From assembly GCF_028372415.1 (NCBI RefSeq), contig NC_092874.1, positions 334,632,651 through 334,696,650 on the forward strand: DNA of 64,000 bases, given 5' to 3'. Each line of letters begins with the position of its first letter. Within the stretch, counting starts at the first letter, position 1. Source of the DNA: Notamacropus eugenii (taxonomy: Eukaryota > Chordata > Mammalia > Diprotodontia > Macropodidae). Shown here one piece after another: positions 1-10,438 of this stretch. The notes under the pieces are model-generated. The model worked only from the letters and a program-made list of their open reading frames with translations. It was not told the origin of the DNA and did not search any database. Made by a program: the position numbers and the translations under genes.

Positions 1-702
1 CAGTTCCCATGATTGAATAAAGTTTTCTCACAAGACAGAGATTGGACTCGACCCATAATTGAACAGAAATGGAACTGAGCTAGTTCCAGCACAAGATGGA
101 GTCATTATGGTTCACTCAATTCCCACACTTGCCTTATCTCCTATGTTTAGTTCTCGCAGAACATCTTAGTCCTGGCATCCCACCTTGTTACTATATTTCC
201 TGCTTCTAATAATTTCCTTGGGATAATTTGGCCTTTATAACAAAGTAACATTCCCAATGAGGAAGTGTATTGACACCTACATTAAACTGAGGAAGGGAGA
301 AGGCAGAGAGCATTTCTCCCTACATCCTCCAGTAAATCTCATATTTTCCAATGCAAGGAGTCTTCTTCAACTCTTCTTTTCACTGCTCCTTCCCAGGAGA
401 CAGTAATAAAATCTTTTCTCTGCTTTGTCAGGCTAGGATGTCTTCCAGGTAACGGCAAGTAGATTTTAAAATGCTATCAGCTGACACTCTGCAGAAAGAA
501 GCTGCTCCCAACCTCATGGTTGACCAATATAGGATGTCTTCTTCCAGAAGCAGGTCCCTACTAGGGTCTACCACATGGATACCTCTACCTTAAGTGATCT
601 GGGCATGTGCTAAAGTCCTGTTACACATCTTTTTTTTCACCTATTCTTAGTACCTCCTAACTATTCTAGGCTTCCCAGATTTCCAAGGGTCAAAGTTGTC
701 TT
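1..702. other. Unassigned leading sequence
   Basis: I recognise no gene or repeat here with confidence. The first 150 bases carry an AATAAA-like signal near position 17 and a phrase resembling the end of an LTR, so a decayed LTR edge is possible. There is no usable reading frame. Confidence 0.3.
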
Positions 703-953
703 CACTATTGTTGGTCAGTGATGTCTGACTCTTCATGATCTCCTTTGGGGTTTTCTTGGCAGGGATACTGGAGTGGTTTGCCATTTCCTTCTCCAGGTCA
801 TTTTATAGATGACGAAACTGAAGCAAATAAGGTTAAGTGACTTGCTCAGAGTCACACAGTTACTAAGTATGTGAGGCTGGATTTGAACTGGGGAAGATGA
901 GTCTTTCTGACTCCAGGTCTGGCACTCTATCTACTGAGCCACCTAGTTGCCTG
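703..953 (-). mobile_element. MAR1-type marsupial SINE
   Basis: Read on the minus strand this is a near full-length marsupial SINE. It has the tRNA-derived head (GGCAACTAGGTGGCTCAGTA), the central TGTGTGACTCTGAGCAAGTC core, and the tail phrase GGAAATGGCAAACCACTCCA followed by CCAAGAAAACCCC. It lies just upstream of the L1 that begins at 1011. Divergence is moderate. Confidence 0.9.
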
Positions 954-2225
954 TTGTAGCTACACTAATGACTTTTAAGTAGTGAAAGGTCCGCTTTAAG
1001 ATCTTTAGGAGGGGATAGAGCCAAGATGGTGTAAAAAAAAAACAACCCCAAACAAAGGCAGGGACTCACCTGAGCTCTGCCAAATTTCCCTCCAAAAGTC
1101 TTTAAAATAGTACCTAAAAATGAATTCTGGAGTGAGAAAATCCACGAAAAGACAAAGTGAAACAATTTTCTAGTCCAAGATAACCTAGAATGACTTCTGG
1201 AGCTCTCAGCCCACAGAGGGGGATTATAGAGGTCTCTTTGCTAGCACTAGGTGTAGGACTCTGTTGCATTGCCTATATGTGAATGCTGATCACACTCCTG
1301 GGTCTCAGTCCTAGGTTTAGGAGGAGCACAAACACACCAGAGCTTGTGACTACAGGGGAGAAGGGACCCTGATCACAGTTCCCAGGTGGAAAAGAATGCT
1401 TTTGGCCACTGACAGACCAAAGCACAAGCCAAGAGAGTAGTAAACACACTTCTCCTTAGATCCTATAACCTTGGAAGAACAGAAAAGTTCCAGAACCCCA
1501 GAACTATCTATAAAAATAGCTATACAAAAAATCTGAAGGTTGGGACTGTGTTGCCTCCACCCCAGGAACAGAGCCCAAATTTAACATATAGTTAAAAGTG
1601 AAGAAACAGTCTGGAAAAATGAACAAATCACAAAAAAGAATCTGATCATAGAAAGTTGCTATGGTGACACGGAAGATGAAAACACAAACTCAGAAGAGGA
1701 CAATAAAGTCAAACATCTATATCCAAAGCCTCAAAGAAAAATATGAACTGGTCCCAGGCTCTCCCTCCAAAGGAATTACTTAAAAGAGCTCAAAAAGGAT
1801 TTTAAAAATCAAATATGAGAGGTAGAGGGAAAATTGAGAAAAGAAATAAGACTAATGCAAGAAAAATCATAAAAAAAAGAATTAACAGCTTGGTAAAGAA
1901 GGCATGAAAAAACTGAAGAAAACACCTTAAAAAACAGAATAGACCAAATGGCAAAAGAAGCACAAAAATCCACTGAAGAGAAGAACTCATTAAAAAGTAG
2001 AATTGGTAAAATAGAAAAGAAGGTACAAAAGCTCAGGGAAAAAAATAATTTCTTAAAAATTAGAATTGGGCAAGTAGAAGAAAATAATTCCATGAGACAT
2101 CATGAAACAATAAAATAAAATTTAAAAGAATCAAAAACTAGAAAAAATGTGAAATATCTCATTGGAAAAAAATAACTAACCTGTAAAATAGATTGAGGAA
2201 AGAGAATTTAAGAATTATTGGACTA

Positions 2226-2327
2226 GGGGCAGTTAGGTGGCACAGAGGATAGGGCATTGGCCCTGAAGTCAGGAAGACCTGACCTCAGACACTTGCTGGC
2301 TGTCGCTTAACTCTGCCTCAAAAAAAA
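2226..2327 (+). mobile_element. Short MAR1-type SINE inside L1 ORF1
   Basis: A truncated SINE copy (GGGGCAGTTAGGTGGCACAG start, A-rich end) is inserted in the ORF1 remnant. The 13-base repeat AATTATTGGACTA lies on both sides, at 2213-2225 and 2328-2340, with no mismatches. This is a clear target-site duplication and shows the SINE is younger than the L1. Confidence 0.92.
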
Positions 2328-2694
2328 AATTATTGGACTACATGAAAGCCATGATCAAAAAAGCCTGGCCATCATCTTTCAAGAAATTTTCAAGGAAAAC
2401 TGTCTTGATATTATAGAAATAGAGGGTAAAATAGAGATTGAAAGAATTCACCAATCATCTCCTGAAAGACATCCCAAAATTAAAACTCTCAGGAATATTA
2501 AAGCCAAATTCCAGAGCTCCTAGATCAATGAGAAAATATTGCAAGAAACCAGAAAGAAACAATTCAAGTATGATGGAGCCACAGTCAGGATAACACAGGG
2601 TTCAGCAGCTTCTACATTAAAGGATCAGAAAGCTTGGAATGTGATATTCCAGAGGGCAAAGGTGCTAGGATTACAACCAAGAATCACTTACCCA

Positions 2695-2878
2695 GCAGCT
2701 GGGCAATCTCCAATCATCCTGATCTATATCTTGCCACTGGACTCAGATGGCTCCAGAGGAGAGAGTGAGGCTGGTGACCTTGCACTTAAATCCAACTCAC
2801 TTGCAAGTCACAGCATCATCTTCCTGATGTTACAGTCCTCTTCTATCATTAAGGCCAAACCACAATAACAACAATCCA
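2695..2878 (+). mobile_element. RTE-tailed SINE inside L1 ORF1
   Basis: The segment CAGCTGGGCAATCTCC through GACTCAGATGGCTCC and AACTCACTTGCAAGTC to a CACAATAACAACAATCC tail matches the marsupial SINE family that shares the 3' end of RTE LINEs. It splits the ORF1 C-terminus: the reading frame before (ITYP) and after (IFNEIENFQEF) belongs to one ORF1. The exact target-site duplication is unclear. Confidence 0.75.
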
Positions 2879-3029
2879 GAAAAACTGGGTATAATCCTTC
2901 CAGGGGATTTTCAATGAAATAGAGAACTTTCAAGAATTTCTGATGAAAAGACAAGAGCTTAATAGAAAATCTGACCTCCAAATACATGACTTAAGAGAAC
3001 CCTAAAAAGCAAGTTTCTCTGATAAAGGT

Positions 3030-4084
3030 CTCATTTCTCAAATTTCTCATTTCCCAAAAACTGAGTAAAATTTATAAGAATACAAGTCATTCCCCAATTG
3101 ATAAATAGTAAAAAAAAGGATACAGACAGGCAGTTTTCAGAAAAGTAATCAAAGCTATCTATAGCCATATGAAAAAATGCTATAAATCACTATTAACTAG
3201 AGAAATGCAAATTAAAACAACTCTGAAGTTCCACCCCAGACACATCAGATTGGCTAATATAACAGAAAAGGAAAATGACAAATGTTGAAAGGGATGTGTG
3301 AAAATTGAGACACTAATGCATTGTTGATGGAATTGTAGACTGATCCAACCATTCTGGAGAGCAATTTGGAGCTATGTTCAAAGGGCTGTAAAACTGCCTA
3401 TTCTTTGACCCAGCAATACCACTACTAGGTCTGTATCCCAAAGAGGTTTTTTAGAAAAGGAAAAAATTATTTATAGCAGCTCTTTTTGTAATGGCAAAGA
3501 ACTAGAGATTGAGGGGATGCCCATCAATTGGAGAATGACTGGACAAGTTGTGGTATGTGAATGTAATGGAATACTATTGTGCTATAAGAAATCACAAGCA
3601 GGATGCTCTCAGAAAAACCTGGAAAGACTTGCATGAACTGATACAAAGCAAAATAAGCAGAACCAGGAGAACTTTGTGCACAGTAACAGTAATATTGTAC
3701 TATAATCAATTGTAAATAATTTGGCTATTCTCACCAATACAATGCTCCAAGACAATTCCAGAGGACTCATAATGAAAAATGCTATCCACCCCCAGAGAAA
3801 GAATGGAAAGAGTCTGAATACAGTTTAAAGCAAATTCTTTTTTAACTCTCTTTATTTTTCTTGGGGTTTTTTTGTTTGTGTTTTCTTTCACAATGTGTCT
3901 AATATGGAAATATATTTTGCATTATTGCACATGTATAACTTACATTAAATTGCTTGCCTTCCCAAGGAAGGGGGAGAAGAGGATGGAAGAGAAAGAATTT
4001 GGAGGTTAAAACTTTAAAAGAAAATGAATGTTAAAATTGTTTTTACATATAATTGAGGAAAAACAAAATATCAAATTAAAAAAA
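3030..4084 (+). other. L1 ORF2 C-terminal segment and 3' UTR
   Basis: This matches the marsupial L1 end: TTCCCCAATTGATAAATAGT, GAGAAATGCAAATTAAAAC, CATCAGATTGGCTAATA, GGGATGCCCATCAATTGG and the 3' UTR phrase CACATGTATAACTTACATT, then an A-rich tail. In an intact L1 this encodes the end of ORF2, after the reverse transcriptase. Frames are broken by several stops. Confidence 0.85.
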
Positions 4085-4097
4085 AAGATATTTAGAA

Positions 4098-4796
4098 CCT
4101 TGACTCTAGGGAGTGGAATGTCATAGCACTAGATACTAAAGTTCTTGCAACGTAAGGAAATTTTCCCCTAAAAAGTAAGAAAATCATCTTAAAAACTTAA
4201 TTGGCACAGAGGAACTTGGCTTTAACCTTCTGAAGAATCTTGCTGGTCACCTAAATACTCAATAAATACTAAATAGTAAATACTATTTACTAAATACAAA
4301 ATACTAAACACTCAGCCAATACACAAGAAATCCAGCACTCCACAGAATTAACACACACTACCAAAGGGGGTGAGCCACAGTTGCAAATGTTAAGTGTTCA
4401 ATGGGCTACACATGTGCCTTTTCCTTTTAAATCTGCGTCTGAACCACCTGATCACTCTGAGTCAGGTCTGGCCTTGAACACTATCAATGTGTTCAGTTTT
4501 TCTAGTGAGCCAAAAACAAAAAACAAAAAACAAAAACCCAATTAATTCAGAGCAAAGGCATTTAATGAAATAGCAAAGAAGAAAAGTAGAAATAAAACAT
4601 TTCTCCATGCTCTGTGTTTGAATCCCAATTTTTCTACTTATTATCTGTATGATCTTGGGCAAATAATTTACCTTCCCAGGGCCTGAGTTTTCTTATTTGT
4701 AAAAACAAGGGAGTTGACCAAATGACTTTTAAGATACTGTCCAATTCTAAATTCTATGATTTTGTGATAGAATGTACATATACATTCACACTCAGA
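4098..4796. other. Mostly unassigned DNA with one MIR-like SINE
   Basis: AT-rich single-copy-looking DNA with a short TACTAAATA-rich stretch at 4255-4310. A MIR-family SINE lies on the plus strand at about 4611-4765, with the ATGATCTTGGGCAAATAATT core and the following CTTATTTGTAAAAACAAGG. I see no gene. Confidence 0.55.
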
Positions 4797-4985
4797 AAAT
4801 ATTTTGTTGGCAGGACTGTGAAGGAACAAATACACCATTTCCCTGCTGGTATAGTTGTGAATTGGTAGAGTCTTTTAGGAAAACAATATGGGATTATACA
4901 ATAAGATTATAAAGGTTTCTATACCATCGTGATCCCAGTACTAGGACTATACTTAACAAAAATTATTAAAAGGAGAAAAACAAAC
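4797..4985 (+). mobile_element. Old L1 ORF2-end fragment
   Basis: A short degenerate piece matches the C-terminal ORF2 region of L1: a GGAACAAATACACCATTTCC-like stretch, TTGGTAGAGTCTTTTAGGAA, then GATCCCAGTACTAGG, which parallels the usual ACCCAGCAATACCACTACTAGG. It is truncated on both sides. Confidence 0.6.
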
Positions 4986-5245
4986 TAGCTGTACAAAAGA
5001 TTTTCAGAGACTTTCTAGTCAATTCCTTTGACCCGGCTCCTTGGGCATGATTTCATTTTCCTTTCAAGTCAGATTGGGGTAAAGAAACAAAGGGAGAAGG
5101 AAGTGACCAAGGCACCATTTCATATACTATCTATAGCTGGTCTCTGCCCTCCCCTAACTAAATTGCTAAACTTGTTTATGTAGGGAAATCCAGATCCATG
5201 TTTCATGAATTAGGGGAGTTATTTTTTTAAATTCATATTAATAAT

Positions 5246-5345
5246 TCCTGGAAAAGGAAATGGCAAACCACTCCAGTATCTTTGCCAAGAAAACCCCAAA
5301 CGAAGAAACAAAGAGTTGGACACAACTGAAAATGAGACTGAACTG
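5246..5345 (+). mobile_element. MAR1-type SINE, 3' part
   Basis: The 3' half of the marsupial SINE: GGAAATGGCAAACCACTCCA, then TTTGCCAAGAAAACCCCAAA and the AGTTGGACACAACTGA end. The head is missing. Confidence 0.85.
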
Positions 5346-6022
5346 AAATTCATAATTCCATTTTTTATTTTTTCCTCTGAGCCCCCAGCCAGGATTTTCC
5401 TTGACTGTCATTATGACCCTTCTCTCTCTCTCCCTATCTGTCTGTAGGTCTGTCTCTCTCTCACCCACACACAGAGAAAGCAAAACAAACTCTTAAGAAA
5501 CAGAGATCGGCAAACAGATTTATCTCCCTCCTGAGAGATAAAGAGAATTGGAACGAAGCAAAGGACAGGAAAGTGAGAAATCAGCAGTTCTAATAGCAGC
5601 AGCAATCATTCATGCTGCTGAATGACCCCAGCAATTCTGAGTCTGCTCTGTGTGGCTCCTGCACAGACCTGTTACCATCTTTGCCTTGGTATCTCAGCTT
5701 TCACTCCCCTCTCAGCCTGCTCATGGTGAGAGCAATAGCTTGTTTGTAACACCATTTTGCATACATACATCTTTGTGTCTCTATCGTGGGGTGCACATAG
5801 ATTGTGTTTGTGCCTGTCAATATGCGTATCCATAAATATGTCTGCATTTATTGAATTTATTTGATAAACTCCCCACCATTGTAGGTCCTTAAATGGAAGT
5901 TAGATGAGTACTTGTCAGGGATACAAAAGATCAGTAGTCCCCAGCTTTTTTCAATAGGAAGATGCTTTTTCATTAATGAAATATCTCTCAGATGCCCACA
6001 AAGATATTTGTTCCATTGCTAT
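5346..6022. other. Unassigned interval
   Basis: This holds a short CT-rich stretch (5415-5462) and single-copy-looking sequence. A weak CR1/L3-like phrase (TTAAATGGAAGTTAGATGAG) lies near 5890. No reading frame is convincing. Confidence 0.35.
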
Positions 6023-6252
6023 AGGGCAGCTAGGTGGCACAATGAATAGCGTGGATGAGTCTTCCTGAGTTCAAGCTGACCTCAGACTAGCTGTGTGACC
6101 CTGGGCAAGTCACTTAACCATGTTTACCTCAGTTTCCTCATCTGTAAAATGAACCGGAGAAGGAAATGGCAAACCACTCTAGTATCTCTGCCAAGAAAAC
6201 CCCAAATGGGGTTACAAAGAGTCAGACATGACTGAAACAACTGAACAACAAC
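6023..6252 (+). mobile_element. MAR1-type SINE, near full length
   Basis: It runs from GGGCAGCTAGGTGGCACAAT through TGTGTGACCCTGGGCAAGTC, TCATCTGTAAAATGAA and GGAAATGGCAAACCACTC to an ACTGAACAACAACA tail. It is one of the best-preserved copies in the window. Confidence 0.93.
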
Positions 6253-6409
6253 AGCTGACATTTAGCATTCCTTCAATTATTGGTTTTAAAAAAACGAATT
6301 TCCTTTTGGAAAAGGGTCCCAAACCTTTATCAGATGGCCAAAACGGTCCATAACACAAATAAGGTTAAGAATCCCTGGGCCAGAGTCACATGTAGACGTT
6401 ATTGTTCTC

Positions 6410-6495
6410 ACAGTCATAGCATTTAAAGCTGAAAGAGACCTTAGAAATCACCTAGTCTAACCCCATTATTTTATAGGTGAGGAAACTGAATCCAG
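6410..6495 (-). mobile_element. MIR-family SINE, 3' part
   Basis: The phrases AAAGCTGAAAGAGACCTTAG, CACCTAGTCTAACCCC and TAGGTGAGGAAACTGAA are the reverse complement of the 3' half of a MIR-class SINE. Confidence 0.65.
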
Positions 6496-6556
6496 AACAA
6501 TTAATTCCTGGCATAATGGATAGAGTGAGTAAGGAGGACTAATATCCCCCTCAGTG

Positions 6557-6812
6557 GGCAGTTACATAGTGTAGGGCATAGTTCACTGGACTTGAAACCA
6601 GAAAAACTCATCTTCCTGAGTTCAAATTTGACCTTAGACATTTATTAGCTGTGTGATCCTGGGAAAGTCACTTCACCCTGTTTGCTCCAGTTTCCTCACC
6701 TGTAAAATGAGCCAGAGAAGAAAATGGCAAACCATTCTAATATCTTTGCCAAGAAAACCCCAGATGTAGTCCCAAAAAACCAGACAACTGAAATGACTGA
6801 ACAATACAAACT
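6557..6812 (+). mobile_element. MAR1-type SINE
   Basis: This full-length but more diverged copy has head GGGCAGTTACATAGTGTAGG, core TGTGTGATCCTGGGAAAGTC, and tail GAAAATGGCAAACCATTC with CCAAGAAAACCCC. It lies in the same orientation as the copy at 6023. Confidence 0.88.
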
Positions 6813-8160
6813 ATTACTCTGTCTTGATTGAGAAAATATGGATTCACAATGGATTTGTATTCTTGTGGCTATTTCTTCTAATAATGCAGATTGTAACGTG
6901 AGAAAATTCATGATGACAAAAATCCACTCTGAATTCAGTAATTTATACTGATTTTAAAAAAATCTTTTAAATGACTGTGTCATTACTGATCACAACAGGA
7001 TCAATGGACATTGGTAAAATAGCAGTGCATCAATGTGAGGCATTATTCATTCAGTCTACAGAAGGTATGTGTGCTTATTTATTGAAGTCATTCTCTTTGG
7101 CTCTCTCTTCCACAGCTTTCTTGCTAATTGACTCACTACGTGCTCACCCTTCTCTCCTCTCCCTTCCTCCAGTTTTGGAACCACAAACCATGATCAAATC
7201 AATTCTTCCATTGTCCCTGGATGAGATACGACAATCTGTTTCCCTATGGACCCATGCAGTATCCAAGTGAGTTTCCTGGACCAAAATGCCTTTCTGGTCA
7301 CTATTGCCCTGTGTGTGTTGTTTTCCCCGCTAGAACATAATTTTTTTTATTTGTATGCATTCTTATTTGTATTTTGGCACATAGTAAGCACTTAACCAAT
7401 GCTTTTCATTCATTCATGGAAATGTTCTTGTTTGTCTAGTTCATAATAATGTGGTGCCTGTGTTGCTATGGAAACAAGAAAGACTCAAAGAGATGCTATC
7501 CCAGAATTCACCAATTGGTGATGCTTTTGAATTTAGACTTCTGGGACTGTTTTTGGGGAAAGATTTTTTGTTTTGTTTTATTTTTTGAAATTTCTTTTTG
7601 GGGGGAAGCAAAGTGTCTTCTTCATCTTAAGGTCATGTAGGCAAGTCAGGGTTGAACAGAGAGCTGGGTCTCCCAGCGTGAGCTTCTCTGCTCTTATAAG
7701 ACTCTGACAGGCAACCACTGCTGCTGCTGTTGCTGGGCCGACCAGAAACAGGTCTGAGACACTGCTGAGAACTGAGAATGATCATTAGCGAGATAATTCA
7801 AGTGCCTAGAGACACCTCCCTTTTCCCTTGCCTCGAATCAGGGAAGGAAACAACTCCTATTAAATGCTCAACTCCTTAGAGTTTTGCCTCTTACTCCTTA
7901 ACACTCAGGAGAAGGAGCTAAAAGCAGGAGAAAACTATTTCAGTTCTATAGCTAGCAGTACAAGCCACTGGCTTCTTTCTCTCCAAATGAATTGTTTCTT
8001 CCCTTCCCAGAGACCAACAGCTGGTATTGTTCACTCCCTAATCTAGCTGTAGATATAGAATATACATATCTAAAGAAAATCTGATGGCTACTAATGCCTA
8101 CTGTGTGATTAATGCTAGCTCAGGTAGAAATTTAAAGGAAAAGCTTAGATCTTGTGGGGG
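6813..8160. other. Unassigned interval with a possible small exon
   Basis: Mostly repeat-poor. At 7173-7266 a 94-base segment is preceded by a pyrimidine tract and AG, and followed by GTGAGT (see findings). An L2-like 3' tail lies at about 7330-7420. An RFX X-box-like site GTTGCTATGGAAAC is at 7462-7475. No protein is recognisable. Confidence 0.3.
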
Positions 8161-8162
8161 TG

Positions 8163-8328
8163 AGGGTGGGAGACAGAAAGAGAGACAAAGACAGAGATAT
8201 AAGGATATAAGAAAACAGAAAGAGTGAGAGACAGCTAGAGAGAGAGACAGAGAGAGAGAGAGAGACAGAGAGAGAGACAGAGAGACAGAGACAGAGAGAC
8301 AGAGACAGAGAGACAGAGACAGAGAGAC

Positions 8329-8406
<78 letters not shown>

Positions 8407-8408
8407 AC
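8163..8408. repeat. (GA)n / (GACA)n microsatellite
   Basis: A pure purine tract of GA and GAGACA units spans about 245 bp on the plus strand. Its reverse complement gives long Ser/Leu-only frames, which are not genes. Confidence 0.95.
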
Positions 8409-8706
8409 AGAGACAGAGAGAAGCATTTCCACTTTATCTTGAGGTGCTGAGAGGGAAGAAAGTAGACAGTGAATCCCTCTAGAAGTCATGGATGAAATGG
8501 AGGTGCATTGAGATAGTTCTCTTAAGCCAGTGTAAATTACCATAAGCAAGAGAGTTTAGAGAGAGAAAGAGATCGATCACATAAGTGTAAATTGACCCTT
8601 AGGCCTAGTAGAGATAAGCCCTTGAGCCAAAGGTAAGCCAGGACCCAGGAAGGGGAGAAATCTGTGTTACCTGTATACTTAATATGGAGTTCTCTGGAGT
8701 CATTTC

Positions 8707-8793
8707 TCAAATCCAACTCACTTGCAAGTCAAGAAATCGCCCTCATGATGTCATTGGTCTTTTTGGAGAACCAAGGATAAACAACAGCAAAGA
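8707..8793 (+). mobile_element. RTE-tailed SINE, 3' part
   Basis: TCCAACTCACTTGCAAGTC, CTCATGATGTCATTGGTC and a GGATAAACAACAGCAAAG tail match the 3' end shared by RTE LINEs and their SINEs in marsupials. Confidence 0.75.
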
Positions 8794-9089
8794 ACAATAT
8801 TGGTGCTTCTACTTGGACTCTTTCTTGCTAAACCTGTTACCAGAATACCTATCCCCTGAAAAGAACACCACACCAGGGGATCCTTCCTTTACTTCTGGTT
8901 ATATTCTTTACAATATTTTTTTTAAAAAAAGAAATAAAGTTTTATCAATAGAACTCTGGCAAACAAACAGAAATCTAGTGAATAATCTCCCACCAAACTG
9001 CACATTACTGGCCACGAATATCCTAAACAAATACTTTCTTCTCTCTTTCTATGTCCCTGCAACTGAAGTTGTTGTCTCTGTCCCTATGT

Positions 9090-9190
9090 CTGTCTGTCTC
9101 TCTCCCATGCCCTCTCTCTCCCCTTTCTTTCTGTCTGTAAGTCTCTCTCTCCCTCTCTCTCTCTCTCTCGCTCGCTTCCCCTCTCTCTCT

Positions 9191-9224
<34 letters not shown>

Positions 9225-9241
9225 TACATATGCACACACTC
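9090..9241. repeat. (TC)n-(CA)n composite microsatellite
   Basis: A TC-rich tract (about 9090-9193) passes directly into CA/CATA repeats (9194-9240). The array at 18974-19158 has the same order. Confidence 0.95.
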
Positions 9242-10404
9242 ATAGTTCCTATCAATCATCATCTCCATTATAATAGTTCCAGGCTCCTCGCAGGTGTGTT
9301 CAGTTTTTGCTTTCTATCGTTGTCCTTCTAAAATTTTCCTCGAAGAAGCATTCCACTTGTGACTGTTTCTCTTTGCATTGTCTTTTGAGCAAGTGAAGGC
9401 CAAAACCTTTTGCTGAGGCAAAATTTTATCCATCGGGGAAATTTTCTTCTAGCCCAGAAGAGGAAACCTGAATTTTTCCTGTCTGGCAATTTTCCTTGTG
9501 TAGAAGCTTGAGTTATGCTGTGCCAGACCAGGGGCTTCCTCCTAGTTGGTCTTTTACCACTCCTGATCTCTGGTCACACAAGAAGTAGCCCAGGGATCAA
9601 GGTTGCTTGAGGCTATGTCATCAACTGCAGCTTCCAATATGGTAACTATCAATGTTGATGTCCTTTCTTCCTCTGACAACTAAGAGGGGGTATCTTTCAC
9701 TCAAGGGGACATTTTGCACCTGTTCAAGAGCCAATAAAGCAAGTCTTTGGGGAAATTATGTGGAATTATTCTAGTCATGCAAGGCTGTCAATAATCCCTG
9801 CCAGTTACCAGTTTCACCCAAAGAGGAAAGTATTTACTGTCATTCTCTCAGTATTTACTCCCTGGATTCTCAAAGCCTTTGCCAGTTCTAGCAGACTAAG
9901 ATGGAAAAGTTTCCAGTTCAGGCCCAGTAACAGATTGTGTCCACTGAGGGCCAACCTTGCTAAACATGGAAAGACAGAAATTTGTTGCAGATCCCCTTTG
10001 CCTTAGCCTTCCTTGGATGACTGGTGATAGAAGCAACCAAAGGGTAGAAGGATACAAGACAGTCCAAGCCAAGAAGCAAGGAGGTGTCCTTTAGGACTCA
10101 AATTATATTCTCTGGAGGGCATCTTATTGTGGAGGGAATGGCAAAAGTTGAATGCTGTATTAGACTTCGCAGGATATTAGGAAATCAAAGCATCTTGCTC
10201 TATCATTCATGAAAGAACAGCCTGTTGACTTTTGTCATGGATCAAGAAAGGACATGACTTGTGAAAAATGGATTTTTATTAATTCCAAATGGTGGTAGAT
10301 AACTATAAATATATATAAATATATGACTATAAAAAGCATAAGGATTATGTTTGATGCAGAGAAAACTATTACCAACTTATGCCTCATACCTAAAGAAAAG
10401 AAGT
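9242..10404. other. Unassigned interval
   Basis: About 1.1 kb without a recognised repeat or gene. There is a short AT-rich TATAAATATATATAAATATA stretch at 10303-10325. The frame at 9758-10006 shows no domain and has no support. Confidence 0.35.
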
Positions 10405-10438
10405 TGTCGCTCATACTTCATTTTTGAAGAGGACAATG
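10405..10438 (-). mobile_element. 3' stub of older RTE-type element, split by the RTE LINE
   Basis: CATTTTTGAAGAGGACAATG is the diverged reverse complement of the common RTE/SINE 3' end. Its continuation is not next to it but at 12406 (ACTTCACAAGTGATATCTTG). Joining 10438 to 12406 restores the usual order of this repeat, so the LINE at 10439-12405 is an insertion into it. Confidence 0.75.

Larger units (their letters stand above)
1619..3003 (+). pseudogene. L1 ORF1 remnant
   Basis: This is a decayed ORF1, the RNA-binding chaperone of L1. It starts near the ATG at 1619 but has an early frameshift and in-frame stops near 1747, 1816 and 1869. The coiled-coil region (about 1800-2100) is a series of Lys/Glu/Asn-rich heptads. 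The C-terminal RNA-binding part is readable at 2539-2700 (KQFKYDGATVRIT, then PRITYP) and resumes at about 2911-3003, ending DLREP and a stop. It is broken by a MAR1-type SINE at 2226 and an RTE-tailed SINE at about 2695. It cannot be functional. Confidence 0.8.
1011..4084 (+). mobile_element. Internally deleted L1 (half-L1-like), with TSD
   Basis: The element starts with GGGGATAGAGCCAAGATGG, an L1 5' end. It runs through a 5' UTR and ORF1, then jumps from the ORF1 stop (about 3003) almost directly to the last part of ORF2 and the 3' UTR, ending in an A-rich tail. The flanks AAGATCTTTAGGA (998-1010) and AAGATATTTAGAA (4085-4097) match at 11 of 13 positions and look like the target-site duplication. 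At about 3.1 kb, including two nested SINEs, it is less than half of a full L1. Keeping ORF1 and the 3' end while losing nearly all of ORF2 is the half-L1 (HAL1) architecture, but one private deletion would look the same. Confidence 0.85.

Noticed and set aside
6023-6100. tRNA gene
   Set aside because: The tRNA-like start is the Pol III head of the marsupial SINE. It has no complete cloverleaf and recurs across the window.
8222-8404. Regularly spaced GAGACA units as a CRISPR-like array
   Set aside because: No distinct spacers. It is a purine microsatellite in a vertebrate genome.
8684-9331. 215-codon open frame on the plus strand
   Set aside because: It runs through an RTE-tailed SINE end and into a (TC)n-(CA)n microsatellite. 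The Ser/Leu/His-rich second half is simple repeat and no domain is visible.
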